A stretch of 64,000 nucleotides of DNA from an uncultured Campylobacter sp. (lineage in GTDB: Bacteria; Campylobacterota; Campylobacteria; Campylobacterales; Campylobacteraceae), in assembly GCF_938030145.1 (NCBI RefSeq), contig NZ_CALHGM010000030.1:54818-118817 (forward strand), written 5' to 3'. Numbering within the stretch: position 1 is the stretch's first letter; the number at the start of each line of letters is the position of its first letter. The notes beneath the pieces were generated by a model. It was not told where the DNA came from. It saw only the letters and a list, made by a program, of their open reading frames with translations, and ran no database searches. Of this stretch, positions 42,550 through 51,876 are shown one piece after another. The position numbers and the translations under genes are program-made.

Positions 42550-43551
42550 TTAGATCGGCATTACGCGGATGTTTGGGCTAAGGTTTTCTTGCAAAACATT
42601 TTCGATCGCATACAGCGTGCCACTTGCGCCACTCGCGCAGCCGCTACAAGCGCCCAGATAGCGGATATAGATGTCCGTTTTGCCGTCGTCTGCAGGTCTG
42701 ATGTCGATGACGTCGAGATTGCCGCCGTCCATCTGAAGCATCGGACGGATATCCTCGTCAAGCACCCCTTCGACCGCTTTAAATTTACCGATCAAATTTA
42801 GCTGCTCAAAGCTCATCTCCGCTCCCGCTTTCACGTTATTAGCGGCGCTCGCCTCGGCTTGAGCTTGAAGTCTCTCTCGCTCCATCTCCTCTCTGGTTTG
42901 CTTTAAAATATCGACCAGATAGTAATCCTTCTCCTCGTGTCCGCCCGGGCGCACGCAGGATTTACAAAACGCGCCCGCTTTTGTGTATTGCGTGATCTCT
43001 TCAACCGTGTGAAGGTCGTTTAGGCGGATAACTTCTTTGATCGTGCCGAGGCTCACGCGCGCGCAGTCGCACACGATGATCTCATCCTCGAAATGCGCAG
43101 GATCGACCCCCTTATAATTCGCCGCGGCCTGCTTGATGACGTCGTATGCCATTACCGAGCAGTGCATCTTTTGCGGCGGTACGGCAGGCTCATCTGGGGT
43201 ATCGCGCATCGCGTGCTCTACGTCTAAATTTGTAATCTTTACCGCTTGATCGACGGTCTTGCCGATACAAAGCTCGGCCATCGTGTCCGAACTCGCAATC
43301 GCCGTGCCGCAGCCGAAGCTTTTAAATTTAGCGTCCAAAATTCTATCAGTCTTAGGATCGATCAACCAATACAGCCGCACCGCATCGCCGCAGCTCTCGG
43401 CGCCGAAGTCTGCGACCACTAGCTTACCGCCCCTAGCCTTCGCTTCCTCCTCGGTGATCTCGCCCATATAGCGAGGATTATTCATGCGGTCCTGTACTTT
43501 TTGCGAGTACTGCTCCCAGATAGAGCCGTTTATCAAACTATTTTTTGCCAT
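42550..43551 (-). CDS. nifU: NifU-type Fe-S cluster scaffold
   Basis: 333 residues in three parts: an IscU-like scaffold domain (about 10-140; VVADFGAESCGDAVRLYW and AKFKSFGCGTAIASSD, with a third cysteine in QKMHCSVMA), a central [2Fe-2S]/BFD-like part (about 155-215; IIVCDCARVSL and AGAFCKSCVRPGG), and a C-terminal NifU domain with the CxxC in YLGACSGCASGASGTL. Clusters assembled on it from NifS sulfur are handed to apoproteins. In Campylobacter and Helicobacter this NIF pair is the main Fe-S machinery, not tied to nitrogen fixation. Follows nifS by 3 bases. Confidence 0.96.
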   Translation of the reverse strand: MAKNSLINGSIWEQYSQKVQDRMNNPRYMGEITEEEAKARGGKLVVADFGAESCGDAVRLYWLIDPKTDRILDAKFKSFGCGTAIASSDTMAELCIGKTVDQAVKITNLDVEHAMRDTPDEPAVPPQKMHCSVMAYDVIKQAAANYKGVDPAHFEDEIIVCDCARVSLGTIKEVIRLNDLHTVEEITQYTKAGAFCKSCVRPGGHEEKDYYLVDILKQTREEMERERLQAQAEASAANNVKAGAEMSFEQLNLIGKFKAVEGVLDEDIRPMLQMDGGNLDVIDIRPADDGKTDIYIRYLGACSGCASGASGTLYAIENVLQENLSPNIRVMPI

Positions 43552-43554
43552 TTT

Positions 43555-44754
43555 TTATCCTTTATTTTTCTCATAACCTTGCGGCGCGTAAGCAAACGTG
43601 CTTGAAATCCCGCGCAGACGGGCAATAGCTTTACCAATATGTTCGATCGCGTAATCGATCTCCGCTTCCGTAGTAAAGCGCGACAGTGAAAGCCTTAGCG
43701 CCGTATGCGCCAGCTCCTTATCCGCGCCGATCGCTTCCATTATCGGGTTATTCTCGAGCGCCTCGCTCGCGCACGCAGAGCCCGTAGAAGCGGCGATGCC
43801 GGCTTTATTTAGATCCCACAGCATCGCCTCTCCCTCGACGCCTTGGATTGAGGCAAGAATGGTGTTTGGCACACGGATGCTGCGATCGCCCACGACGCTG
43901 ACGTTTGGAATTTGCAAAAGCGCATCCTCCAGCTTATCGCGCAGCCTGCTTACCTGAGTGCGCTCAAAATCCATAAATTTATTCGCTAGCTCCAAGGCTT
44001 TGCCGAGCCCCACGATGCCCGCGACATTTAGCGTGCCGCTGCGGCGTCCGCCCATCTGCTCGCCGCCGTGAAGCAGGCTCGTAAGCGGCTTGCTATCTTT
44101 GATGTAGAGCGCGCCGACGCCCTTTGGAGCGTGAAATTTATGCCCAGAAAGGCTTAAAAAATCCACGTCCGCATTGCACACGTTCACCTTTATCTTACCT
44201 ATCGCTTGCACCGCGTCGGTATGATACAGCGCGCCGTGTTCGTGTGCGATTTGCGCGATTTTTTTTACGGGGAAGATCGTGCCGGTTTCGTTATTTGCCC
44301 ACATCACGCTAACGAGCGCAGTTTTGTCGTCGATCTTTTCGCTAAGCTCGTCAAGATCGATCTGTCCGTCTTTATCGACGCCGAGGCGGGTGATCTTTAC
44401 GCCGCAGGTTTTTTCTAAAAAAGCACAGGTCGCGCTGATTGCGGGGTGCTCGACGGAGCTTATGATGATATTATCCTTCTCGCCGGTTAGAATTTTATCG
44501 TAGTAAATTCCTTTTAAAACCCAGTTATTGCTCTCGGTCGCACAGCTTGTGATGACGATGTCGTCCGCATCTGCAGCGCCAAGCCCCGCATAGAGCCTAT
44601 CCATCGCGGCTCTTAGCGCGGGGTGAGTCTCGCTGCCGAAGCTGTGAAGGGAGTTTGGATTGCCGTATTTATCGCAAAAAAACGGCTTCATCTCCTCAAA
44701 AACTTCGGGATCGACCATCGTAGTGGCGTTATTATCCAAATAAACGCGCTGCAT
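43555..44754 (-). CDS. nifS: NifS-type cysteine desulfurase
   Basis: 399 residues, class I cysteine desulfurase; takes sulfur from cysteine as persulfide and gives it to NifU. YLDNNATT start, SVEHPAI, WANNETGTIFPV, Lys206 of the PLP site in SLSGHKFHAPKG, GGRRSGTLNVAG, and the active-site Cys328 in STGSACASE on its flexible loop. Translation is coupled closely to nifU (3-base gap). A minus-strand TATATT lies about 70 bases upstream. Confidence 0.96.
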   Translation of the reverse strand: MQRVYLDNNATTMVDPEVFEEMKPFFCDKYGNPNSLHSFGSETHPALRAAMDRLYAGLGAADADDIVITSCATESNNWVLKGIYYDKILTGEKDNIIISSVEHPAISATCAFLEKTCGVKITRLGVDKDGQIDLDELSEKIDDKTALVSVMWANNETGTIFPVKKIAQIAHEHGALYHTDAVQAIGKIKVNVCNADVDFLSLSGHKFHAPKGVGALYIKDSKPLTSLLHGGEQMGGRRSGTLNVAGIVGLGKALELANKFMDFERTQVSRLRDKLEDALLQIPNVSVVGDRSIRVPNTILASIQGVEGEAMLWDLNKAGIAASTGSACASEALENNPIMEAIGADKELAHTALRLSLSRFTTEAEIDYAIEHIGKAIARLRGISSTFAYAPQGYEKNKG

Positions 44755-44823
44755 AAAATTCCTTTCTAAAATTTGTCTAAAATTTAATCAGACAATTTCG
44801 CTCTTTTATCAATTTCGCACGAT

Positions 44824-44829
44824 AATATA
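44824..44829 (-). promoter_or_regulatory. possible -10 box TATATT for nifS-nifU
   Basis: ATGT-TATATT on the minus strand in the 110-base spacer after folE, about 70 bases before the nifS ATG. Confidence 0.4.
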
Positions 44830-44865
44830 ACATAATTGCTAAATTTTTCTTTAACGCTTACCGTT

Positions 44866-45450
44866 TTAAAAACCAAAAGTTTTCGGAGAATTTATTAGAT
44901 CGAAAAATTCCTTACGCGTATCGTTTCGGCTGATAAAAAGCCCCCGCAGTGCCGACGTAGTCGTGGCCGAGTTGATCTTTTGCACGCCGCGCATCTCCAT
45001 GCACATGTGCCGCGCCTGCAGCACCACGCCCACGCCGAGCGGATGGATCACCTCCTCTATAGCACCTGCGATCTGCTCGGTAAGCTGCTCTTGGATCTGC
45101 AGCCTGCGCGCGAAAATATTTACCATACGCGGAATTTTGCTAAGCCCCACGACCTTTTTATTCGGGATATACGCGACGTGCGCGCGCCCGATGATAGGCA
45201 GCAGATGGTGCTCGCAGAGGCTATAAAATTCTATATCTTTTATCAAAACCATCTCGTTGTTGCTGCTCTCAAACAGCGCGTCGTTTAAAATTTCTTTTGG
45301 ATCCAGCTCGTAGCCGTTAGTTAGAAACTCATAGGCTTTAGCCACGCGCTCGGGCGTCTTTGCAAGCCCGTCACGCTTCGGATCCTCGCCTAAAATTTCA
45401 AGCATCTGCGACACGCAGCTTTCAAATTTCGCTCGGCTTTTTTCGTCCAT
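44866..45450 (-). CDS. folE: GTP cyclohydrolase I FolE
   Basis: 194 residues; opens GTP to 7,8-dihydroneopterin triphosphate, the first step to folate (and to queuosine precursors). Zinc and active-site residues are in FYSLCEHHLLPIIGRAHVAYIPNKKVVGLSKI (Cys and His of CEHH) and VVLQARHMCMEMRGVQ (second Cys). The ATG at 45448-45450 is chosen over an upstream TTG because the AAGGA ribosome-binding site lies about 10 bases before it. Stands between nifS and the TonB receptor, divergent from the latter. Confidence 0.96.
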   Translation of the reverse strand: MDEKSRAKFESCVSQMLEILGEDPKRDGLAKTPERVAKAYEFLTNGYELDPKEILNDALFESSNNEMVLIKDIEFYSLCEHHLLPIIGRAHVAYIPNKKVVGLSKIPRMVNIFARRLQIQEQLTEQIAGAIEEVIHPLGVGVVLQARHMCMEMRGVQKINSATTTSALRGLFISRNDTRKEFFDLINSPKTFGF

Positions 45451-45555
45451 TTTTAGCAATTCCTTAAAGATCGATGCGCGATATTACTCAAAAACGCCTT
45501 TTATAACGCTGATAAATTTTAAAATTCCACGCGAAATTTTATCAATCTCATTATG

Positions 45556-45572
45556 TTAATGATAATATATTT
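45556..45572 (+). promoter_or_regulatory. Fur-box-like site upstream of the TonB receptor
   Basis: TTAATGATAATATATTT agrees at most positions with the core of the Fur consensus (ATAATGATAATCATTAT) and lies about 65 bases before the receptor gene and about 105 bases before divergent folE. Iron repression of a siderophore/heme-type receptor is the natural reading; the match is partial. Confidence 0.5.
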
Positions 45573-45637
45573 AAATTTAAGAAATTTTTGTTTAAAATCC
45601 GCCGTTTAGATAAGCTTTATCTATAAGGAGTTTGGCG

Positions 45638-47788
45638 ATGAAATTTAAGATGAGTTTTGGCGCGGCTTTGGCGCTTTTTTCCTTTGCTTGCGCCGAACAA
45701 AACGCCGCGGCAAATCCAGCTTCGGGCGAAAACCTAGGCGATATCGAGGTCGTAGAATGGGCGAATAACGACGACGGTTACCGCGCCGTACGCAGCGAGA
45801 TCGGCAAGACGACTAAGAGAATTTTAGAAATTCCGCAAACCGTAAATGTCGTAACGCAGCAGCATCTAAAGGACAAAAAGCCAGAAACCTTAGCGGAATC
45901 GCTGCAAAACGTAAGCGGCATAAGCTATGCAAATACGACGGGAAATATTTTCGATGCGATCATCAAGCGTGGCTTCGGCGAGGGTCGCGACGGCTCGATT
46001 ATGCGCAACGGCGTGCCGGGCGCCGTGATGCACAACTACAATAAAACTATTCAATCCGTCGAGGTTCTAAAAGGGCCCGCGAGCATGCTCTACGGCGCGC
46101 AGCAACCGGGCGGCGTCATAAACATGGTAACCAAAAAGCCGCAGTATGAGTTTATAAATGAAATTTGGGGCGGGCTGGGCAATCGCAACTATTGGGACGC
46201 GGGATTTGATACTACAGGGCCGATCGCAGACAGCGGCTTTGCGTATAGATTTATATTCGATTACTACGCGAAGGATTATTGGCGAAATTTCGGCGGTATA
46301 AAAAACACGCTCTTTGCGCCGTCACTTGCGTATCAAGGAGATGATTATTCGATAAGCTTAGGCTACACCCATAGCCGCTCTACCGATCCGGTAGATCGCG
46401 GCGCGTTTTTGGTGCCGAGTACGGGTAAAATTTACGGCAGTGGCAAAGTCCGCTTCGACGAGCCGGTAAATAAACTACAAAGCAAGCTCGATACGGTTGA
46501 TTTCGGCTTTGAGAAGGAATTTAACGAGGATTGGATATTAAAAGGCGCCTATGCTTTCTCGCGCAGCAAGCACGAATACGGCTACGTCCGTCCGAACAAT
46601 CCATTCACGCCCCAAGGCCTTACCGGCACGACGCGATCGTATAACTACTACGATAATTTCATACACCGCACGCACGCAGCAAGCGTCACGCTAAACGGCA
46701 AATTTGAAACGGGCCCGCTTAAGCACGACGTCCTTTTCGGCACGGATTACAAAAACTACTACAGATACCGTCCGGGCGCGCTAAAAGGCACCGCAGGACG
46801 CATCAATATGCTTACCGGACAGACCGCTTCGGGCGCCGTCCTAACGAACGATAGAGAGCCAAAAATACAATATCAAAAGCTAAGAACGATCGGGCTTTAC
46901 ACCCAAGATAATATAAATTTAACCGACGAGTTGATACTTTCTTTGGGCGTGCGTAGGGAATTTTACGATCAAGTAGCCAAACAAAGCTGGCAAGGACCGA
47001 ACAACACCGATCAGAAAAAGGCCACTACGACCTATCAGGGCGGGCTTTTGTACCTGTTAAGTCCGCAGTGGTCGGTATATACTAACTACGCGCAAAGCTT
47101 CACGCCGCAGATGTCAATAGGCGAGGCGATAGGCGGCGATCTAAAGCCGGAGGAAGGCAAATCCGTGGAGCTCGGCACTAAATTTCAAAACGATCGCGTC
47201 ACTGCGGGTGCGGCGGTGTTTAATATCGATAAAAGAAACATCCTGCGGACGGTAAATAATATAAGTGAGACGATCGGCAAGGCTCGCTCGCGAGGATTTG
47301 AGCTCGATATAAACGGGCGTGTAACGCAGGGACTTAGCATGTCGGCAAGCTACGCATACACCAAAACGAGGGTGCGCGAGGACGACGGCGCTTTTGCGGT
47401 GCTAATCGGCAAACCGCTGGAAGCGACGCCGAAGCACCAAGCAAGCCTATTTGCCAACTACGATTTCGCGCATCTAGGCGCAAAGGGGCTTAGGCTCGGC
47501 GGCGGCGCGCGATACTTCGGCTCGTGGTACACCTACTATATGCGCACGAACCTACCGAACGTGCCCGCAGGAACAGCGTTTAAGCTGCCTCACGCCGTAG
47601 TTTATGACGCCTTTGTGAGCTACGATACTAAAATTTCGGGCTATGATACGAATTTTTCGTTTAACGTCAAAAATTTGACCGATAAAAAATACTACACCTC
47701 ATCCTCGACCGGCACAACTACGAGCGTGATACCTATTCAAATGGGCTACGCGCGGCAGTTTATGTTTAACGTATCGGTAAAATTTTAG
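45638..47788 (+). CDS. TonB-dependent siderophore-type receptor
   Basis: 716 residues, outer membrane. Signal peptide (FGAALALFSFACA) is followed by the plug domain: SEIGKTTKRILEIPQTVNVVTQQHLKDKKPETLAESLQNVSGI, then SVEVLKGPASMLYGAQQPGGVINMVTKKP, and a 22-strand barrel with aromatic strand ends, closing with GYARQFMFNVSVKF. The PQTVNVVT...LKDKKPETL pattern is typical of FhuA/FpvA-like ferric-siderophore receptors. The ATG at 45638 has AAGGAG 7 bases upstream. It is monocistronic, with no adjacent TonB/ExbBD or iron ABC genes. Ligand unknown; a hydroxamate- or catechol-type siderophore made by neighbours in the mouth community is plausible. Confidence 0.93.
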   Translation: MKFKMSFGAALALFSFACAEQNAAANPASGENLGDIEVVEWANNDDGYRAVRSEIGKTTKRILEIPQTVNVVTQQHLKDKKPETLAESLQNVSGISYANTTGNIFDAIIKRGFGEGRDGSIMRNGVPGAVMHNYNKTIQSVEVLKGPASMLYGAQQPGGVINMVTKKPQYEFINEIWGGLGNRNYWDAGFDTTGPIADSGFAYRFIFDYYAKDYWRNFGGIKNTLFAPSLAYQGDDYSISLGYTHSRSTDPVDRGAFLVPSTGKIYGSGKVRFDEPVNKLQSKLDTVDFGFEKEFNEDWILKGAYAFSRSKHEYGYVRPNNPFTPQGLTGTTRSYNYYDNFIHRTHAASVTLNGKFETGPLKHDVLFGTDYKNYYRYRPGALKGTAGRINMLTGQTASGAVLTNDREPKIQYQKLRTIGLYTQDNINLTDELILSLGVRREFYDQVAKQSWQGPNNTDQKKATTTYQGGLLYLLSPQWSVYTNYAQSFTPQMSIGEAIGGDLKPEEGKSVELGTKFQNDRVTAGAAVFNIDKRNILRTVNNISETIGKARSRGFELDINGRVTQGLSMSASYAYTKTRVREDDGAFAVLIGKPLEATPKHQASLFANYDFAHLGAKGLRLGGGARYFGSWYTYYMRTNLPNVPAGTAFKLPHAVVYDAFVSYDTKISGYDTNFSFNVKNLTDKKYYTSSSTGTTTSVIPIQMGYARQFMFNVSVKF

Positions 47789-47905
47789 CCTCAGTCCCGC
47801 TTTAAATTTCAAGGCGGGCTCTTAAAATTTTAAAATTTAAAAGCCGCGAGCCGCTTAGGCTCGGCAAATTTTAGGAATTTATACTTTAAATAAGAAATTT
47901 TTTGA

Positions 47906-47911
47906 TATATT
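47906..47911 (+). promoter_or_regulatory. -10 box TATATT for the tig-purN operon
   Basis: TTTTTTGA-TATATT about 34 bases before the tig ATG. No later promoter is evident in the tightly packed six-gene operon. Confidence 0.45.
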
Positions 47912-47944
47912 ACGAGCTATTTTTAAATTTTCTAAAGGAATTTT

Positions 47945-49258
47945 ATGGAAGTAAAAGCAAAAATGAAAGACGCCGCAAATGCAGTAGCTGCGAGCAAGAT
48001 CGAAGCAAAGCAGATCGCAGCCAAAGTAGAAGAGCTAGCCAAAAAGGCCTCCAAGCAGCTAAGAATCGACGGATTTAGACAGGGCAAAGTGCCTACCGCG
48101 GTGGTTTTGAAGCGATACGGCAAACAGCTTGAGGGCGATGCAAAGCAGGAACTTCTTAAAAACATGATCGACGAGTCTCTTAAAATTTTAAAGAAAAAAC
48201 AGGAGGAAATTTTATCCGAGCCGGTCTTTTCTAAATTTGACGAAAACAAAGGCGACATCGACGTGGAGATCGAAATTTCTTTCAGGCCCGAGGTTAGCGT
48301 CGAGGGGTACGAAGAGCTGATCCCTAAATTTAGCAGCCCGCGCGTTACTCAAAAAGAGATCGACGAGAAAGTGACGGAATTCTTGCAGATGATCGCTCCG
48401 CTTTCTAAAACTAACAAAAAAATTCTAGCCAAAGACGATTTTGCAAAATTTGATTTCGAAGGCTTCGTGGACGGCAAGCCATTCGACGGCGGCAAGGCGC
48501 AGGACTACGTCCTTCAGATAGGCTCAAATCAATTCATCCCCGGCTTTGAGGACGGAATGATCGGGCTTAGAGTGGGTGAGGAGCGCGACGTAGCGGTTAA
48601 ATTCCCCGAGAATTACGGCGCGAAAAGCTTAGCCGGCAAGGACGCGATCTTTAAAGTCAAGCTTCACGAAATTCAGGCTAAAAAACCCGCCAAAGAGCTC
48701 GGCGAGGAGGAGCTAAAGCAAGCGCTTCCGGGAGAAGCGGAGCCGAGCAAGGAGAAATTTGAAGCGCGCATCAAAGAGCGCATCAAAAACGATAAGCTTC
48801 AAAAGCTTATAAATGAGGATTTAAAGCCTAAATTTGCCGACGCGCTCGCCGAGAAATTTAACTTCGCGCTTCCAAAAGCGATCGTCGAGCAGGAGATTAA
48901 TTTGCAGTTTAACAACGCCTGGAGCGGCTTTTCAAAAGAGCAGATCGAGGAATTTAAAAACAACAAAGACGCCCTGGATAAAAAGCGCGAAGAGTTTAGA
49001 AAGGCTGCCGAAAACAGCGTCAAACTTACCTTCTTAATCGACGAGCTGGCCAAAAAGCGCAAGATCGACGTGAGCGATCAGGAGCTCGTCCAAGCGGTCT
49101 ATATGGAGGCCTATACCTACGGCGCAAACCCAAAAGAGCACCTAGATAGGTACCGCAACAACGGCATGCTGCCGGCCGTCAAAATGGCGCTGATCGAAGA
49201 GAAACTATTCAACGATATTTTCTCCAAGCAGGGCAAAAAAGAAGAGAAGGGCGAATAG
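47945..49258 (+). CDS. tig: trigger factor (ribosome-bound chaperone)
   Basis: 437 residues; meets nascent chains at the ribosome exit and has prolyl isomerase activity. N-terminal ribosome-binding domain with the signature region IDGFRQGKVPTAVV (GFRxGKxP), central FKBP-type domain (about 150-240; DDFAKFDFEGFVDGKPFDGGKAQDYVLQIGSNQFIPGFEDGMIGL split by usual motifs), and C-terminal helical arms. Stop and the clpP start are adjacent (TAGATG), the classic tig-clpP pair. Confidence 0.97.
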   Translation: MEVKAKMKDAANAVAASKIEAKQIAAKVEELAKKASKQLRIDGFRQGKVPTAVVLKRYGKQLEGDAKQELLKNMIDESLKILKKKQEEILSEPVFSKFDENKGDIDVEIEISFRPEVSVEGYEELIPKFSSPRVTQKEIDEKVTEFLQMIAPLSKTNKKILAKDDFAKFDFEGFVDGKPFDGGKAQDYVLQIGSNQFIPGFEDGMIGLRVGEERDVAVKFPENYGAKSLAGKDAIFKVKLHEIQAKKPAKELGEEELKQALPGEAEPSKEKFEARIKERIKNDKLQKLINEDLKPKFADALAEKFNFALPKAIVEQEINLQFNNAWSGFSKEQIEEFKNNKDALDKKREEFRKAAENSVKLTFLIDELAKKRKIDVSDQELVQAVYMEAYTYGANPKEHLDRYRNNGMLPAVKMALIEEKLFNDIFSKQGKKEEKGE

Positions 49259-49843
49259 ATGGTGATTCCTTATGTTATCGAACAAACTAGTCGCGGAGAG
49301 CGCAGCTACGACATCTACTCGAGGCTGCTAAAAGACCGTATCGTAATGCTTAGCGGTGAGATCGACGACGCAGTGGCAAGCTCGATCGTCGCGCAGCTTC
49401 TGTTTTTGGAGGCGGAGGATCCCGATAAGGATATCTATCTATACATCAACTCCCCGGGCGGCGTGGTTACGAGCGGATTTAGCATTTATGACACGATGAA
49501 TTACATCAAACCCGACGTAAGTACGATCTGTATCGGTCAAGCAGCGTCGATGGGAGCGTTTTTGCTAAGCTGCGGCGCCAAAGGCAAACGCTACGCACTT
49601 CCAAACTCGCGTATAATGATCCACCAGCCACTCGGCGGCGCGCAAGGCCAAGCTACCGACATCGAGATCCAAGCCAAAGAAATTTTACGAATGAAAGAAA
49701 TTCTGAATGGCATCCTTTCGCAAAATTCCGGCAAAGATCTCGCGCAGGTCGAAAAGGACACCGATCGCGACTTTTTCATGAGCGCCGAGGATGCCGTGCA
49801 ATACGGGCTGATCGATCAAGTACTTCAAAAGAGCTTTAAATAG
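49259..49843 (+). CDS. clpP: ATP-dependent Clp protease proteolytic subunit
   Basis: 194 residues; forms the double heptamer that degrades proteins fed by ClpA/ClpX. Catalytic Ser97 in GQAASMGAFLL, His122 in MIHQPLGG, and Asp near 171 in DRDFFMSAEDA. INSPGG forms the oxyanion strand. No propeptide is obvious before SRGERSYDIYSRLL. Adjacent to tig and def (TAGATG at both junctions). Confidence 0.98.
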   Translation: MVIPYVIEQTSRGERSYDIYSRLLKDRIVMLSGEIDDAVASSIVAQLLFLEAEDPDKDIYLYINSPGGVVTSGFSIYDTMNYIKPDVSTICIGQAASMGAFLLSCGAKGKRYALPNSRIMIHQPLGGAQGQATDIEIQAKEILRMKEILNGILSQNSGKDLAQVEKDTDRDFFMSAEDAVQYGLIDQVLQKSFK

Positions 49844-50362
49844 ATGATCCTGGACGTCCTTACCTATCCGAATAAAAATCTTTATCAAAGATCGACCGAG
49901 GTCGTGAAATTCGACGCGGCGCTAGGTAAGTTTTTGGACGATATGTATGAGACGATGATCGCAAAAAACGGCATAGGCCTTGCCGCCATCCAGGTAGGCA
50001 AGCCCGTGCGCGCTTTGATCATAAATTTAGCCAATGAGGAAAAAATCCAAGACAAAAAGGACCTCATCGAGATCATCAATCCGCAAATTTTAAAAAAGGA
50101 GGGCGAGGTCGTTTATCAGGAGGGCTGCCTCTCGGTGCCGGGCTTTTACGAGGACGTCATGCGCGCCGAGTTTATCACGGTGCAGTTTCAAGACCGTGCC
50201 GGAAATACCCAGCAAATGGACGCTAGCGAGCTGCTAGCCGTCTGTATCCAGCACGAGATGGATCACCTCGATGGACATCTTTTCATCGAGCGCATCGGAT
50301 ACAACAAACGCAAAAAATTTGATAAAGAATTCAAAAAAAGCCTAAAAGAAAAATCGAAATGA
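49844..50362 (+). CDS. def: peptide deformylase
   Basis: 172 residues; removes the formyl group from new N-termini. Three metal motifs are intact: GIGLAAIQVG (43-52), EGCLSVPG with Cys95 (93-100) and HEMDHLDG with His137 and His141 (137-144). Basic C-terminal tail. Overlaps comM by 4 bases (ATGA). Functionally at home next to tig and clpP in nascent-protein processing. Confidence 0.98.
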   Translation: MILDVLTYPNKNLYQRSTEVVKFDAALGKFLDDMYETMIAKNGIGLAAIQVGKPVRALIINLANEEKIQDKKDLIEIINPQILKKEGEVVYQEGCLSVPGFYEDVMRAEFITVQFQDRAGNTQQMDASELLAVCIQHEMDHLDGHLFIERIGYNKRKKFDKEFKKSLKEKSK

Positions 50363-51876
50363 AATCCCTAAAATGCGCTGCCTTCACGGATGCTCTGATA
50401 CCCGTAGAGGTTGAATCGACATTTGTGCGGGGGCTGCCGGGATTTAATATCGTTGGCCTTGCGGGAGCTACGATAAAAGAGAGCGAAAGCCGCGTAAAAG
50501 CCGCTCTTGTGAGCCTAAATTTTAAATTTCCCGCCTCCAAAATCATCATAAATCTCTCCCCCTCCGATACGCCCAAAAACGGCTCGCACTTCGATCTTGC
50601 GATCGCGCTTCTCATCGCGCTGCAAAAAGAGCGCATCGACGGCGATTTCTTCGTCTTCGGCGAGCTCGGTTTAGACGGCAGCCTAAAGAGCACGGCGAGC
50701 CTCTTTTCGATCCTGCTTTTTTTAAGCACGAAGGTGAAGCGCGCTAAAATTTTAGTGCCGCAAAGCATTGCGCTAAAGGCCTGCACGATCCCAAACTACG
50801 ACGTTTATGCGGTGGATAGCCTAAGCGACGCGGTCAGATTTTTTTTAGACGAGGAGTTTGCCGCAAGCAGACTAATGCGAGAAACCCATCCGCTTTTTAA
50901 AAACGTCGTGGAGATTGACGGGCAAATTTACGTCCCCAACCGCGATTTTTCGCTTGATTTTAAAGACGTCAAAGGGCAAAAACGCGCCAAGCGCGCGAGC
51001 CTGATCGCTGCGTGCGGCATGCACAATATCCTATTTGAGGGCAGCCCCGGCTGCGGCAAAAGCATGTGCGCAAAGCGAATAGCCAGAATTCTGCCGCCGC
51101 AGAGCCTAGGCGAAGTGCTACTCTCGTGCGCCTACGAGTCGCTAAATAACAAAGACGTCGATTTTAGCGCGCTGCGCCCCTTCCGCTCGCCGCACCACAC
51201 CAGCACGCGCAGTTCTATTTTCGGCGGCGGCAGTAGCGGCGCAAAGATCGGCGAGGTCGCGCTCGCAAACGGCGGCGAGCTGTTTTTCGACGAGCTGCCG
51301 CACTTCGGCAAGCAAATTTTAGAAAGCCTACGCGAGCCTCTGGAAGACAATAGAATTTTGATTTCGCGCGTAAATTCCAAGGTCGAATACCAAACGAAAT
51401 TTATCTTCGTCGCGGCGCAAAACCCCTGCCCGTGCGGAAATCTATTCTCTAAAAACCTAACCTGCACCTGCTCGCTAAACGACATCAGGCGCTACAAAAA
51501 CACGATCTCCGCGCCCTTGCTCGATCGCATCGACATATACGTCGCGATGGATGAGACCGGCGCAGACGATAAAAGCGACGTTTGCAGCGAGGAGATGGCA
51601 GATGCGGTGCTGCGGGCGTTTCGCGTGCAGAAGGCTCGCGGACAAAGCGAGCTAAACGCAAAGCTGCGCGACGAGGAGACCGAAAAATTTTGCGTCTGCG
51701 AAAGCACTGCGCGGGATGTTTTGCAAACCGCGATCACCCGCTACGATCTTTCGCAACGCGGCGTAAATAAAACGCTAAAGCTCGCGCGCACGATAGCCGA
51801 TCTAGCAGGCGCAGAAATCATCGCTAAAGCGCATATTTTGGAGGCTCTTAGCTTTCGCATAAGGAGCGAAATTTGA
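50359..51876 (+). CDS. comM: YifB/ComM-family AAA+ Mg-chelatase-like ATPase
   Basis: 505 residues. N-terminal Lon-protease-like subdomain (VEVESTFVRGLPGFNIVGLAGATIKES split by motif, then FPASKIIINLSPSDTPKNGSHFDLAIAL), then the AAA+ module with Walker A EGSPGCGKSM, the FRSPHHTSTRSSIFGGGS loop, Walker B GELFFDELPHF, a zinc-like CPCGN...CTC pair, and a C-terminal helical domain. ComM homologues drive bidirectional branch migration in natural transformation of other bacteria; many Campylobacter are competent, so this role is plausible. Fourth gene of the tig operon. Confidence 0.92.
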   Translation: MKSLKCAAFTDALIPVEVESTFVRGLPGFNIVGLAGATIKESESRVKAALVSLNFKFPASKIIINLSPSDTPKNGSHFDLAIALLIALQKERIDGDFFVFGELGLDGSLKSTASLFSILLFLSTKVKRAKILVPQSIALKACTIPNYDVYAVDSLSDAVRFFLDEEFAASRLMRETHPLFKNVVEIDGQIYVPNRDFSLDFKDVKGQKRAKRASLIAACGMHNILFEGSPGCGKSMCAKRIARILPPQSLGEVLLSCAYESLNNKDVDFSALRPFRSPHHTSTRSSIFGGGSSGAKIGEVALANGGELFFDELPHFGKQILESLREPLEDNRILISRVNSKVEYQTKFIFVAAQNPCPCGNLFSKNLTCTCSLNDIRRYKNTISAPLLDRIDIYVAMDETGADDKSDVCSEEMADAVLRAFRVQKARGQSELNAKLRDEETEKFCVCESTARDVLQTAITRYDLSQRGVNKTLKLARTIADLAGAEIIAKAHILEALSFRIRSEI

